Source of the DNA: Rhizobium oryzicola
GTDB lineage: Bacteria > Pseudomonadota > Alphaproteobacteria > Rhizobiales > Rhizobiaceae
Direction of reading: 5' to 3'
Assembly: GCF_030504645.1 (NCBI RefSeq)
Contig: NZ_JAUKWQ010000002.1
Location: forward strand, 558,001-622,000
DNA: 64,000 nt
This document shows, piece after piece, positions 25,897-34,040 of this stretch. A model generated the notes under the pieces. That model made no database searches. It was not told the origin of the DNA and saw nothing but the letters and a program-made list of their open reading frames with translations. The number at the start of each line of letters is the position of its first letter. Position 1 is the stretch's first letter. Made by a program: the position numbers and the translations under genes.

Positions 25897-26625
25897 CTAT
25901 GTTGCCGCGCTCGCTGACGCGGCCTTCGCCTTATCTGTCCAGAACTTCAAACTAAAATTGTTCAAGTGTCCGTCCCGATCAGGAACCGCTGTGAACGTTT
26001 CCGGAATTTGGTCTCCATCGCCACCGCCGCCGAAATAGTCCCTCAGCGTGTACAGGGCGCTTTTCATCATATGCTCCCAGGTCGATGACAGCTCGCTCTG
26101 ACGGATTTCCTCCTGCTTCGCTTTGCTCGGTTTCCGCTTTGGTTGTGGCTGCAGATAAGACGGCCGAGGAACCACCTTGTGGTGAAATGTGATGCTGCCA
26201 AAGTTCCAGTCGTCTTCGACCGCTTTCCGCCAGCGGTAAGAGATCGTCACTGACAGGTTGTTTGTGAAATGATGCGGCCAGTAGACCCCGTCGTCGACGA
26301 ACCAATACGGGCGCTGACGCTCCTCAATTTCCATCCGATCTTTCATTCGGCTGAAGGCAAAAGATAAATCGGAGCCCCTACGCCTTGCGTAACTGTGGGT
26401 CTCGTCCCTCTTCTTTGCAGACTTCGCGTCCCTGTAGGCGTTCAGTGCCTTCTCGAAATAATGCAGTTTGCTCGCGACGTACTCACCGCAGTCGCGTAGC
26501 CTGAGCCGGTAGAGGTCTCCAATTCTTTCTGTTCGAATGGCTTCGTCGATCAGTTTGGATAATTCGCGTTCATCTACGCCTTTGATCGCCTCGATTTCTC
26601 GTTGCTCCAGATTGATTTCACCCAT
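25897..26625 (-). CDS. Hypothetical protein, 242 aa
   Basis: The ATG at 26625 has an AGGAGA site, giving MGEINLEQREIEAIKG. The N-terminal ~120 residues are helical and charged; the middle is beta-rich with many aromatic residues (YWFVDDGVYWPHHF), followed by a Pro/Lys-rich linker (QPKRKPSKAK). No family recognised. Its start is ~190 bases from the divergent TnsA-like gene at 26813, so they may share a regulatory region containing the ATCGCTCTG direct repeat and a small CCGC-rich hairpin. Confidence 0.5.
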   Translation of the reverse strand: MGEINLEQREIEAIKGVDERELSKLIDEAIRTERIGDLYRLRLRDCGEYVASKLHYFEKALNAYRDAKSAKKRDETHSYARRRGSDLSFAFSRMKDRMEIEERQRPYWFVDDGVYWPHHFTNNLSVTISYRWRKAVEDDWNFGSITFHHKVVPRPSYLQPQPKRKPSKAKQEEIRQSELSSTWEHMMKSALYTLRDYFGGGGDGDQIPETFTAVPDRDGHLNNFSLKFWTDKAKAASASAAT

Positions 26626-26812
26626 TGGCCAAATCTCCTGCACTTGCTGCTGATGCTGGGTGGAGCAAATCACGAAAATCGAGCTTGACGCAATCATTTT
26701 TGTTCTCTATTTGTTCGAATTATGAAAAAGATCGCTCTGCACACCCTACGACTATCGCTCTGATCCGCCGCCTCTGCGGAGGCTGAGATTATTTGCGTTT
26801 AGGGTTTTGCGT

Positions 26813-27409
26813 ATGAGCAGTCATTTGTCGGCTCCACCGGAGCAGCCGGTGTCATCAGTGGCACCTTTATTCCCCCTTCACACAGTTCGTTGCGATGGCC
26901 CTGCCGTTTTCCGCAACCAGTTAGCCCGAGACATCGGATGCCTGCTGGATGTGGATGACGATGTCATCTCTTGGTCCTGTGGGACCGTCGAATTGGCTAT
27001 GGACGGTGTCACTCATGTTCCAGACCTGGTTGCCGAAAGCCAAAGCGGGATCGTTCTAATCGATGCGGTCACGAAGGCCGGACCTTCAGCCATAATCACT
27101 GAAATGGCTGCGGCAGCCGGATACCAATATCGCCCGTTATCCAGACCGGAATTGCCCGCCATCCGATTGCGGAACGCGAAGGATTTGCTGCGGTACGCGC
27201 GATACAGTGTGACTCTTGATGACCGTATTCGTGTCCTCGCGGCCCTGGATGAGTGCGGCACAATGACTTTGGCTGAATGCCTATCCGGCTTTCGCACGAC
27301 GCAGCCCCTACCGGCTTTTGCGTCAATGGTCCTCCAGCGCTTCATCGCCATCGATCTTGATGATGCGCTTATCGGACCCGAATCCACCGTACGCCGCTTT
27401 CGTGGCTGA
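26813..27409 (+). CDS. TnsA-fold-like small protein upstream of FtsH-like gene, 198 aa
   Basis: The ATG at 26813 (MSSHLSAPPE) is preferred; a TTG lies two codons earlier. Residues ~35-95 follow the TnsA/restriction-endonuclease outline: FRNQLARDIGCLLDVDDDVISW, then VPDLVA (Asp kept as in PDF) and GIVLIDAV where active enzymes have EVK. The first acidic residue and the lysine are not present in the expected places, so catalysis is doubtful. The C-terminal half is helical. Only ~45 bases separate it from the FtsH-like gene, so the two are likely a module. Assignment is by pattern only. Confidence 0.5.
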   Translation: MSSHLSAPPEQPVSSVAPLFPLHTVRCDGPAVFRNQLARDIGCLLDVDDDVISWSCGTVELAMDGVTHVPDLVAESQSGIVLIDAVTKAGPSAIITEMAAAAGYQYRPLSRPELPAIRLRNAKDLLRYARYSVTLDDRIRVLAALDECGTMTLAECLSGFRTTQPLPAFASMVLQRFIAIDLDDALIGPESTVRRFRG

Positions 27410-27453
27410 CCACTGGAAATTCGTATTGCGACACCGTCGCCGGAAACAATCCA

Positions 27454-29445
27454 ATGTCGTTTATCAAAAAGAACATCAGCGTCACAAAATCAGTTCGGGA
27501 CTACGCCCTGTTCTGCACATTCAAGCATGCACTGCGTCGTCATCCTGTCTTCGCGTCGGGTCGTGCGGGGCTGGTGCTACTGAATGCTCCGGAAGGGTAT
27601 TCACCTAAAGACTATTCGAACGCGATACTGGCCGAACTCTACCCGGACGATAATTTTCGCCGGACCGACGCCGGGTTCATGTACATCTTCATCCACGACA
27701 AGCCATCCAAGGCTACAGGCGAATATGAAGATGAGTGCCAAAACAAGGCAAGGTCAGTTATTGTCGTCGAACATGGCGCGTCTGTACCGCAAGAAGTAAT
27801 TCTGGGCGCAGACATCATTGTCGATATATTGCCAATCTCTGCTCGCGACTTCCAAGCAGCCTGCCACGTCGTTCTGGGAATGAAGGTTAGCGAGCATGAA
27901 GCCAACCGCATCCTGCAGTACCCACATAATCACGTTTGGGCAGCACTGCGGCGAGGACGGCCGGTTTCCGACGTCATACGTCGGCTGTCCGAAGTCATTA
28001 TCGAGCAGGACTTAAGCGCACCGAAAAAGCCCGAAAGGGATGTGCCTCCATTGTCAATGATGCACGGGTACGGAGATGCCAAAGAATGGGGCATCAACCT
28101 GGCACGGGATATCAGCGATTGGCAAAACGGAGGCATCACCTGGGATGATATCGACAGGGGTATTGTCTTGAGCGGGCCTCCCGGCGTGGGCAAATCGATC
28201 TTCGCAAAAGCGGTAGCAAAGGAATGCGATGTCAAATTGATAGCCACGTCCCTGGGACGTTGGCAGGCTCGTGGGCATCTCGGCGATTTGTTGAGGGCCA
28301 TGCGTGCAGACTTCGCTGCCGCCAAAGATGCTGCGCCAGCCATCCTGTTTATCGACGAGATTGACTCAATAGGAGACCGGGAAAAATTCACGCACGACAA
28401 CAAGGATTACAGCGTTCAAGTCGTGAACGCATTCTTGGAGTGCCTCGACGGACTGGACGGTCGTGAAGGTGTCGTGGTTGTCGGCGCGACCAACAATATT
28501 GCCAGAATTGACCCTGCGGTCCTGCGTGCTGGCCGCTTGGATCGCCATGTCAAAATACCGTTGCCGGATGGGCAAGCGAGACTGGCAATCCTGCACCAAC
28601 ATATCGACGGCATTATTTCAATCGACAGGCTCGCACCATTGCGTGCTTCCACGGTCGGTATGACCGGTGCCGATTTAGCCAAGGTTGCTCGCGATGCTCG
28701 ACGCTTAGCCCGACGTGAAAAGCGAATGCTGACTGTCGACGATCTGCGTGCTGCATTGCCAGAAGTCGTCAGGATCGAAGGCGAGTATCGTCGATCCATC
28801 GCCGTGCATGAAGCTGGGCACACAGTTGTCGGGAACGAGTTGAAACACGGAGCTTATCTGGGCACCCAGATTGTGGACCAAGTGGTCATGAATGGCTCAG
28901 ATCAGAACGGGGGAGCGGCCTATTTCGATCTGCCGAGAGTGTCTCGACGTGACCGTGATTTCTATCATGGCCAGATCACCATTATGCTCGCTGGACTGGC
29001 GGCAGAAGAAGTCGTTCTGGGGAGCACCAGTGACGGCGCAGGTTCCGGCAGCAATTCCGATCTGGCCATGGCAACACGAGTGGCAACGATCACCGAAACG
29101 ATGTTCGGTATGGGAGCCAGCTTCCGCCACAGCCCGGCAACAAGCGATGAAGAATTGGAAAAGCTGAGAGCCGGTGATCGCGAACTGGCTTTCCGTGTCG
29201 ACTGCAAACTCGCCGCTCAATTTGCTCGCGCCAAGGAAATCCTGGAAGGCAACCGTCCGCTGCTCGATGCTGTCGCTGACGCACTCGTGAAAAATGGGAC
29301 GCTCACGCCGCAACAATACGAAGAGTTGGCCCGGCAGCATCAGGTGGGGCAAATGGAGCAGGCGACTGGAGTAAGTGATTTAAAAACAGATGCTTACGAA
29401 GCCAGCAAGTCGTCGCAGCAGGACAGTCTGAGCGGGGCGGCATAG
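27454..29445 (+). CDS. Soluble FtsH-like AAA ATPase with M41 peptidase, 663 aa
   Basis: Residues 1-200 are a novel N-terminal region without membrane segments, unlike true FtsH. The AAA module has Walker A GPPGVGKS (241-248), Walker B ILFIDEID (~297-304) and a second-region-of-homology arginine in VLRAGRLDRH. The C-terminal metallopeptidase has HEAGH (~452-456) and a third ligand in the SGSNSDLAMAT segment (~533-543). It is therefore an ATP-driven zinc protease, but cytosolic. It lies between the TnsA-like gene and the TnsA-TnsB-TnsC-TniQ run and is followed by a strong terminator, so it is a separate transcript from the tns operon. Confidence 0.8.
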   Translation: MSFIKKNISVTKSVRDYALFCTFKHALRRHPVFASGRAGLVLLNAPEGYSPKDYSNAILAELYPDDNFRRTDAGFMYIFIHDKPSKATGEYEDECQNKARSVIVVEHGASVPQEVILGADIIVDILPISARDFQAACHVVLGMKVSEHEANRILQYPHNHVWAALRRGRPVSDVIRRLSEVIIEQDLSAPKKPERDVPPLSMMHGYGDAKEWGINLARDISDWQNGGITWDDIDRGIVLSGPPGVGKSIFAKAVAKECDVKLIATSLGRWQARGHLGDLLRAMRADFAAAKDAAPAILFIDEIDSIGDREKFTHDNKDYSVQVVNAFLECLDGLDGREGVVVVGATNNIARIDPAVLRAGRLDRHVKIPLPDGQARLAILHQHIDGIISIDRLAPLRASTVGMTGADLAKVARDARRLARREKRMLTVDDLRAALPEVVRIEGEYRRSIAVHEAGHTVVGNELKHGAYLGTQIVDQVVMNGSDQNGGAAYFDLPRVSRRDRDFYHGQITIMLAGLAAEEVVLGSTSDGAGSGSNSDLAMATRVATITETMFGMGASFRHSPATSDEELEKLRAGDRELAFRVDCKLAAQFARAKEILEGNRPLLDAVADALVKNGTLTPQQYEELARQHQVGQMEQATGVSDLKTDAYEASKSSQQDSLSGAA

Positions 29446-29450
29446 TTGTC

Positions 29451-29474
29451 GCCGGTCGAAAAATTTCGACCGGC
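29451..29474 (+). terminator. Rho-independent-type hairpin after FtsH-like gene
   Basis: GCCGGTCGAAA and TTTCGACCGGC form an 11-bp inverted repeat five bases after the FtsH-like stop. The T-run is weak (CTAAAACC follows), but the stem is strong. It separates this gene from the tns operon. Confidence 0.6.
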
Positions 29475-29902
29475 CTAAAACCGTCGGCCAAAAGTGAACG
29501 ATCTATGAAATGAGGTTTTAGCCATACTTGAGAAATGCAGATGACTCCTCGGTACCGCGTCGCTTAGGCTCCCATCACGTTTGAATGGAGAACCAAACCG
29601 TGAAATCGGCAGCGCAAACACAACGAGGTCTATGGGCGTCAAGCCTGTAAGTGCGCTGAGTTCTTCTCGGCCGCTCACAGGCCGAACGTCCGCCAAAGCC
29701 AACTCTAACAGTGGAACGGTGGATATGAACGTGAAGAGTATGACATCGCCGATTTATCTGTGCTGCCTTGCGACCCTGTCGGGTTCCGAGGCAACGACTT
29801 GGCTCGTCCGCAAGCTCCTATCGCACATCGCGAACTGAATTCCGAAACAGTCCGAAGTGTCCAAGGCTCAACCCATAGGTTGCGCCAATGATGGAGCATG
29901 CC
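29475..29902. other. ~430-bp stretch without supported gene
   Basis: Overlapping frames of 75-85 codons exist on both strands here, but none has a good ribosome site or recognisable protein. The region probably holds the promoter of the tns operon. No transposon-end repeat is present in it. Confidence 0.4.
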
Positions 29903-30076
29903 ATGAAGTATCCGGTGTCTCAATTCTTGCGTGGCGCAACGCCCGTTCAATCTACCGAGGTCGTCGCCCTCGGTATTGCCCGTGAACTGATCCTGAAAAT
30001 AGCTGAGCTGCAGGAAGCCGCGAACTCTGCCCAGCACAGTCTCCCTGTGTCTTCGGGCGAGGGAGGCGCACAATGA
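29903..30076 (+). CDS. Small ORF coupled to the TnsA-like gene, 57 aa
   Basis: From the ATG at 29903 (MKYPVSQFLRGATPVQ) the frame ends in a TGA overlapping the ATG of the TnsA-like gene (ATGA), the same junction style used throughout the tns operon. It contains one helix (ALGIARELILKIAELQEAAN). It may be a true leader protein of the operon or only an upstream frame. No family recognised. Confidence 0.4.
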   Translation: MKYPVSQFLRGATPVQSTEVVALGIARELILKIAELQEAANSAQHSLPVSSGEGGAQ

Positions 30077-30816
30077 AAACTGGATTTGAACCCGGGAGCG
30101 GGCCCGTTTTTGAGCCCCCGCGCCGTGTCATGCATAAAACTCTGCCTGGCATCTTTCCGAGCAAAAAGGTGCTGGGCGGGTATGTGCGAACGAAATCGCC
30201 GCTGATGATGGACGGCTTGTACCATCTGGACACCAATCCGGATGTCGTCCGCATCCTGCCTTACCCGATCCGGATCGAATACCCCTCAAACCAGGATCAG
30301 GATGTCTTCTGCATGCGTGACCATACCTTTCAGATGGGTGTGGAACTGCGCACGGGTGGACGTGTCTATATCGATTATGAACCGTACAACATTCAGTTGG
30401 AACGGCCCTGGATTGCTGATCGCACGGCAAACCTGGTGCAGGTGACGCGGAACGAACTGGGCGCAAGTTATGCCTTGCTCGACGAGCGGACGATCTACAT
30501 TCAGCCGCGCTTTTCGAACCTGAAAGTGATGTGGACACATCTGCATGTTTCTGACGATGAGGCACTCATGGCTGTTCGTCGGGCCGTTCAAATCGTCGAC
30601 CTGCCAACGACCATCTCTGCGGTCCGTCGGCAGGTGAAAGTGTCTGGCGTCAAATTCGAGGTCCTGGACCCTCTCGGTCACGTCATAAGCCAGCGATCCT
30701 TGGAGGAGGTTGATCGCGTGTTCACGGCCATCATGCAGATGATCAGCAAGGGCGAAATCGACATCGATTATTCGAAGCCCTTCGACGATTCATCTCTGCT
30801 GTTCGAACGTCGTTAG
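30073..30816 (+). CDS. tnsA: TnsA-like protein with degenerate active site, 247 aa
   Basis: Position (first in a TnsA-B-C-TniQ order) and outline (GIFPSKK, LYHLDTNPDVV, PIRIEY, then a strand-turn-strand ELRTGGRVYIDYEPYN) match the TnsA N-terminal endonuclease domain. However, where active TnsA has ES-LE, PDF and E-V-K, this protein has KSPLM (Lys41), HTF (Thr85) and DYE (Asp101, Glu103). All catalytic positions are therefore replaced. It may act as a structural partner of TnsB, leaving transposition to proceed without 5'-strand cleavage. The C-terminal ~110 residues would be the TnsC-contacting part. Symbol given for position and fold; activity doubtful. Confidence 0.6.
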   Translation: MKTGFEPGSGPVFEPPRRVMHKTLPGIFPSKKVLGGYVRTKSPLMMDGLYHLDTNPDVVRILPYPIRIEYPSNQDQDVFCMRDHTFQMGVELRTGGRVYIDYEPYNIQLERPWIADRTANLVQVTRNELGASYALLDERTIYIQPRFSNLKVMWTHLHVSDDEALMAVRRAVQIVDLPTTISAVRRQVKVSGVKFEVLDPLGHVISQRSLEEVDRVFTAIMQMISKGEIDIDYSKPFDDSSLLFERR

Positions 30817-30825
30817 GAGCGCCGC

Positions 30826-33093
30826 ATGTCAATTCGTGAACACCCTGGTGCATTCCTGAATCCCGAATCCCTGCCGGTCATCATGACCGCAGACGAACTT
30901 GACTTGCCGTTGCCTGAAAACGGCCAGTTCCAGCAAAAGTATGATGTGGCGGCGGGCACCCGGTACAACATCTGGTCGGGAGACCGGATGCGCATCGGAT
31001 ATTACGTCGTGCAATCCTGCTCGAAAGATGACCGCTTTGGCGTGGTGATTACGATGAACAATATCGTGACCCAGAGCACCCTTCATCTCACTACGTCGCA
31101 GCTCGTCTTTCTGGAAACACATAGGCGGCTGAGACAGGAAAACGGCAAACGAGTGAACGAAAATGCGCCGGGTGCTGCATTCCGATATACGAATGCTCAG
31201 TTGGCCAAAGGCAAGTTCTATCTGAGCTATGTGGAGGCCATCCTGCGCGCAGCGGAGCGTGAAGGTGTAGAACCCAAAAGGGGATTGATAGAGCGCGTCG
31301 CAAAGGCCCACGCATTGGAGCGAGGCGATATCCGCCCACCTTCGTACAATACGCTCAGAGAGAAAATCGATAATTATCTGCAGGCTTCGTCTGACATCGT
31401 CGGTGCCTTGTGTCCCGGCATCAGCCCGGGAAATCGGCGCGATCATTTCGGAATGCAGGTGGAGAACCTGATGGCCGATGCCGTGGAAAAGGCATGGCGA
31501 CTGGATAAGGGTGATTGGCGGGACGTCAAGAAGTTCTTTCTGGCATCGTTGCATGAGCGCCCAAATCGTCACCTGCTGGAGAAGCTCTGCAACGAGAAAG
31601 GGGTGCTGATCGAACCAAGCGACCACACCCTCCAGCGCCGGTTCGGTGATATCGACAAGTTTCAAAGAGCGCTGTGGCGACACGGAGTGGACTATGCTCG
31701 CAGAAATTTCAACATCTACATCACTCAGGCACTGCCGGACCATCCGCTCGATATTGTCGACGTCGACTTCACCCCTATCGACATCGTTGTCGTCGATGAT
31801 GAGCGGCCGATCATTTACGGGCGTCCCCACCTAATCGCTTTTCGCGACCGAAAGACCGGCTCGATCCTCGGGTATTCCATTAGCTTCAAGGGAGCGTCGT
31901 TCGAGCATTTCCTTGAAGGTCTGGTGCACGCGATCAACCCAAAGGATATGTCGCAGTTTCCTGGCTTGGAATGGAAACAGTTCGGCACCTTCCGCAGACT
32001 CGGCGTCGATAACGACATGGCGCTGATCAACGATCATGCCCGAGAATCTCTGGCGCAACTGGGGATACAGCTGATCGAGTATCGGCCCGGGCATCCGTGG
32101 GAGAAGGGCGCTGTCGAGCGCCTGTTTCAGACAATGAACCAGGACATCATCCACAACCTCCCCGGATCAGCCAAAGGGGGGCCGAAGGAACGTGACTCAT
32201 TTGCGGACAAAAACCCCGACTTGCCCATGCTCAAGCTGTCGGAGCTGAACGAGTTCATAGTCCGGTACATTTGCGGCGATTACCATGTGAATCCGCACAA
32301 GGGTCTCGGCTTGCTCAAAACCCTGGACGGGATTCCGAACCAGCTCTGGGATGACGGAATTCGCCATTCCCACGCACGGCGTCCTATCGATCCTGATGTG
32401 ATCACCCGAATGATCGGCAACACAAAAGACATCATCGTTCGCCAGGGCTGTGTACGATGGGACAACCTCATTTATTGCCATCCCGATCTCGTGGTCATCC
32501 AGTCTGATGCCCGCAATCGTGCGGCAGTGCCAGGGGTTCAGTCGACGACCTACAAAGCTTGGCGCAACCCGAGCGACCTTGGTCAGATTTACGTCCTGAA
32601 CCACCACACAGGTCAGACTATCGAAGTGCCGGTGCAGGAAGCAGACGCATGGTATGCGAAGGGACTGCGCCTGTATCAGCATCAAAAAATCATGGCATAT
32701 CTGCGCGAGCAAAATCGGGATGCCCGGGACTTTCGCGGTGCGTACCACGACTTCGCCAAAAACCTCGAAGAAATCAACAGGATCAGGGTGAACAAGCGCA
32801 CCCGGCAACAGTTGGCAAAGTTCCACACGAGCGCCACCAACAAGTATCGGCGTACGCGCGTTGTCGAAATCGATCACAACGACCCTTCGGGTTCGGTGCC
32901 GATGAGCCTTTCTACGGTTGTGAACGAAGTCCCCGCAGTACAGCCGGTTCCACCAGCCCCGCGTCCCATCACGTCTCCCGCTCCTGACGTAACGCCACCG
33001 CGCCAGGAGGACGGGCGCAAATACTCGTTCGACCTGAGCCAGGACGATGACGATATCTCCAATTTGTTCAAGCGTAAGGATGATACCGAATGA
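30826..33093 (+). CDS. tnsB: TnsB-like DDE transposase, 755 aa
   Basis: The catalytic rve domain shows Asp314 (DVDFT), Asp395 (GVDND) and Glu431 (WEKGAVERL), the DDE triad of the TnsB/TniA/MuA family. It is preceded by an N-terminal DNA-binding region (~1-290) with helix-turn-helix-like stretches and followed by a Mu-type C-terminal beta-barrel (from ~530) and a disordered acidic tail ending FKRKDDTE, typical for contact with TnsC. It would bind the end repeats at 18,001 and 44,397-44,530 and join 3' ends to target DNA. Starts nine bases after tnsA and overlaps tnsC by four bases. Confidence 0.88.
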   Translation: MSIREHPGAFLNPESLPVIMTADELDLPLPENGQFQQKYDVAAGTRYNIWSGDRMRIGYYVVQSCSKDDRFGVVITMNNIVTQSTLHLTTSQLVFLETHRRLRQENGKRVNENAPGAAFRYTNAQLAKGKFYLSYVEAILRAAEREGVEPKRGLIERVAKAHALERGDIRPPSYNTLREKIDNYLQASSDIVGALCPGISPGNRRDHFGMQVENLMADAVEKAWRLDKGDWRDVKKFFLASLHERPNRHLLEKLCNEKGVLIEPSDHTLQRRFGDIDKFQRALWRHGVDYARRNFNIYITQALPDHPLDIVDVDFTPIDIVVVDDERPIIYGRPHLIAFRDRKTGSILGYSISFKGASFEHFLEGLVHAINPKDMSQFPGLEWKQFGTFRRLGVDNDMALINDHARESLAQLGIQLIEYRPGHPWEKGAVERLFQTMNQDIIHNLPGSAKGGPKERDSFADKNPDLPMLKLSELNEFIVRYICGDYHVNPHKGLGLLKTLDGIPNQLWDDGIRHSHARRPIDPDVITRMIGNTKDIIVRQGCVRWDNLIYCHPDLVVIQSDARNRAAVPGVQSTTYKAWRNPSDLGQIYVLNHHTGQTIEVPVQEADAWYAKGLRLYQHQKIMAYLREQNRDARDFRGAYHDFAKNLEEINRIRVNKRTRQQLAKFHTSATNKYRRTRVVEIDHNDPSGSVPMSLSTVVNEVPAVQPVPPAPRPITSPAPDVTPPRQEDGRKYSFDLSQDDDDISNLFKRKDDTE

Positions 33094-34040
33094 TTTATCC
33101 GGATTTCCACACTAGGGCCTTCGAGACCGACGAAGAGCGACGGGCGGCTGCAAACCTGCCTGCGGCAACCCGGCAGTCGATGATCAAGAACGTGCTCTAT
33201 CCCTATGAGAAATTCGTCGAAATCAGCAATAAGATCATGAAGTTTCATCGTCCCGTAGAAGGCGGGGAGCCGGATACCGGATGGATAGCAGGACTGCTGG
33301 GTGAATACCGGTCAGGCAAAACGTTCATCCTGCAGAACTTTGCACGGCAATTTCCACCTCGTTTGACCGACAACGGCTTCGAACATGACGTCGTCTACGT
33401 CCAGGCCCGTCAGGATTGGGATTCGCTGGAACTCGGAAAACAGATTTATATGATGACCGGCGTTCCTGCCGTTCCCCGGCTGACCATTGCATCGATGAAC
33501 TCGAAAGCGGCCAGGCGTCTGATCGAATGCAAGACGAAGCTGCTGATCATTGACGACGCACATTGCCTGTTCGGGGCGGCAGGCAAGCGGCGTGCGGTGT
33601 ACGCCTCACTCATCAAGTACCTGGTCGATCAGGCCAATGCTTGCAATGTGCTCTTGGCTGGCCCTGCTAGTATCGAGAGTCCGATGGAAGCCGATCTTCA
33701 GATGAAGGGACGAGGTGGATTTCCGCGTTACCGCGTCGAAAGCTTCGATCCCAAAACCCCCGAGGGGCGCAACAAGTTTCGCATCTTTCTGCATGGTGTG
33801 GACCAGCGTCTGCCATTCCGGCAGCTGTCCGACCTTGCCGCTAAACGCTATCTGCCGGACCTTCTGGAGATGACCGATGGGTCTCTGGGATTGGCGATGA
33901 ATATCGTCATTGCCGCCGGGTACGAAGCCATCAACGACGATTCTGCTTGCATCATGCCCCATCACCTCCGGTCTGCGGCCGAAGATCGGTTGCCGAGTGG
34001 GAAGACTTTCCAGCCATTTGCGGAGGTCCAGGCCCAATGA
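33090..34040 (+). CDS. tnsC: TnsC/TniB-like AAA+ ATPase, 316 aa
   Basis: Walker A GEYRSGKT (71-78) and Walker B LLIIDDAH (151-158) are clear; the overall order (TniB-type AAA) fits the regulator that polymerises on target DNA and connects TniQ to TnsB. Length (316 aa) is closer to TniB than to Tn7 TnsC. It overlaps tnsB (ATGA) upstream and tniQ (ATGA) downstream, so all are translationally coupled. Sensor residues follow in VLLAGPASIESP. Confidence 0.85.
   Translation: MIYPDFHTRAFETDEERRAAANLPAATRQSMIKNVLYPYEKFVEISNKIMKFHRPVEGGEPDTGWIAGLLGEYRSGKTFILQNFARQFPPRLTDNGFEHDVVYVQARQDWDSLELGKQIYMMTGVPAVPRLTIASMNSKAARRLIECKTKLLIIDDAHCLFGAAGKRRAVYASLIKYLVDQANACNVLLAGPASIESPMEADLQMKGRGGFPRYRVESFDPKTPEGRNKFRIFLHGVDQRLPFRQLSDLAAKRYLPDLLEMTDGSLGLAMNIVIAAGYEAINDDSACIMPHHLRSAAEDRLPSGKTFQPFAEVQAQ

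Noticed and set aside
26708..26724. TTGTTCGAATTATG as the left end close to the transposition genes
   Set aside because: It shares TGTTCGAA with the right-end sites but is in the same orientation and lacks ATGTGGCGA; the end at 18001 has a matching repeat and target duplication.
29475..29838. Two overlapping 75-85-codon ORFs between the FtsH-like and tns genes
   Set aside because: Opposite strands, no ribosome sites, no recognisable sequence; not called.
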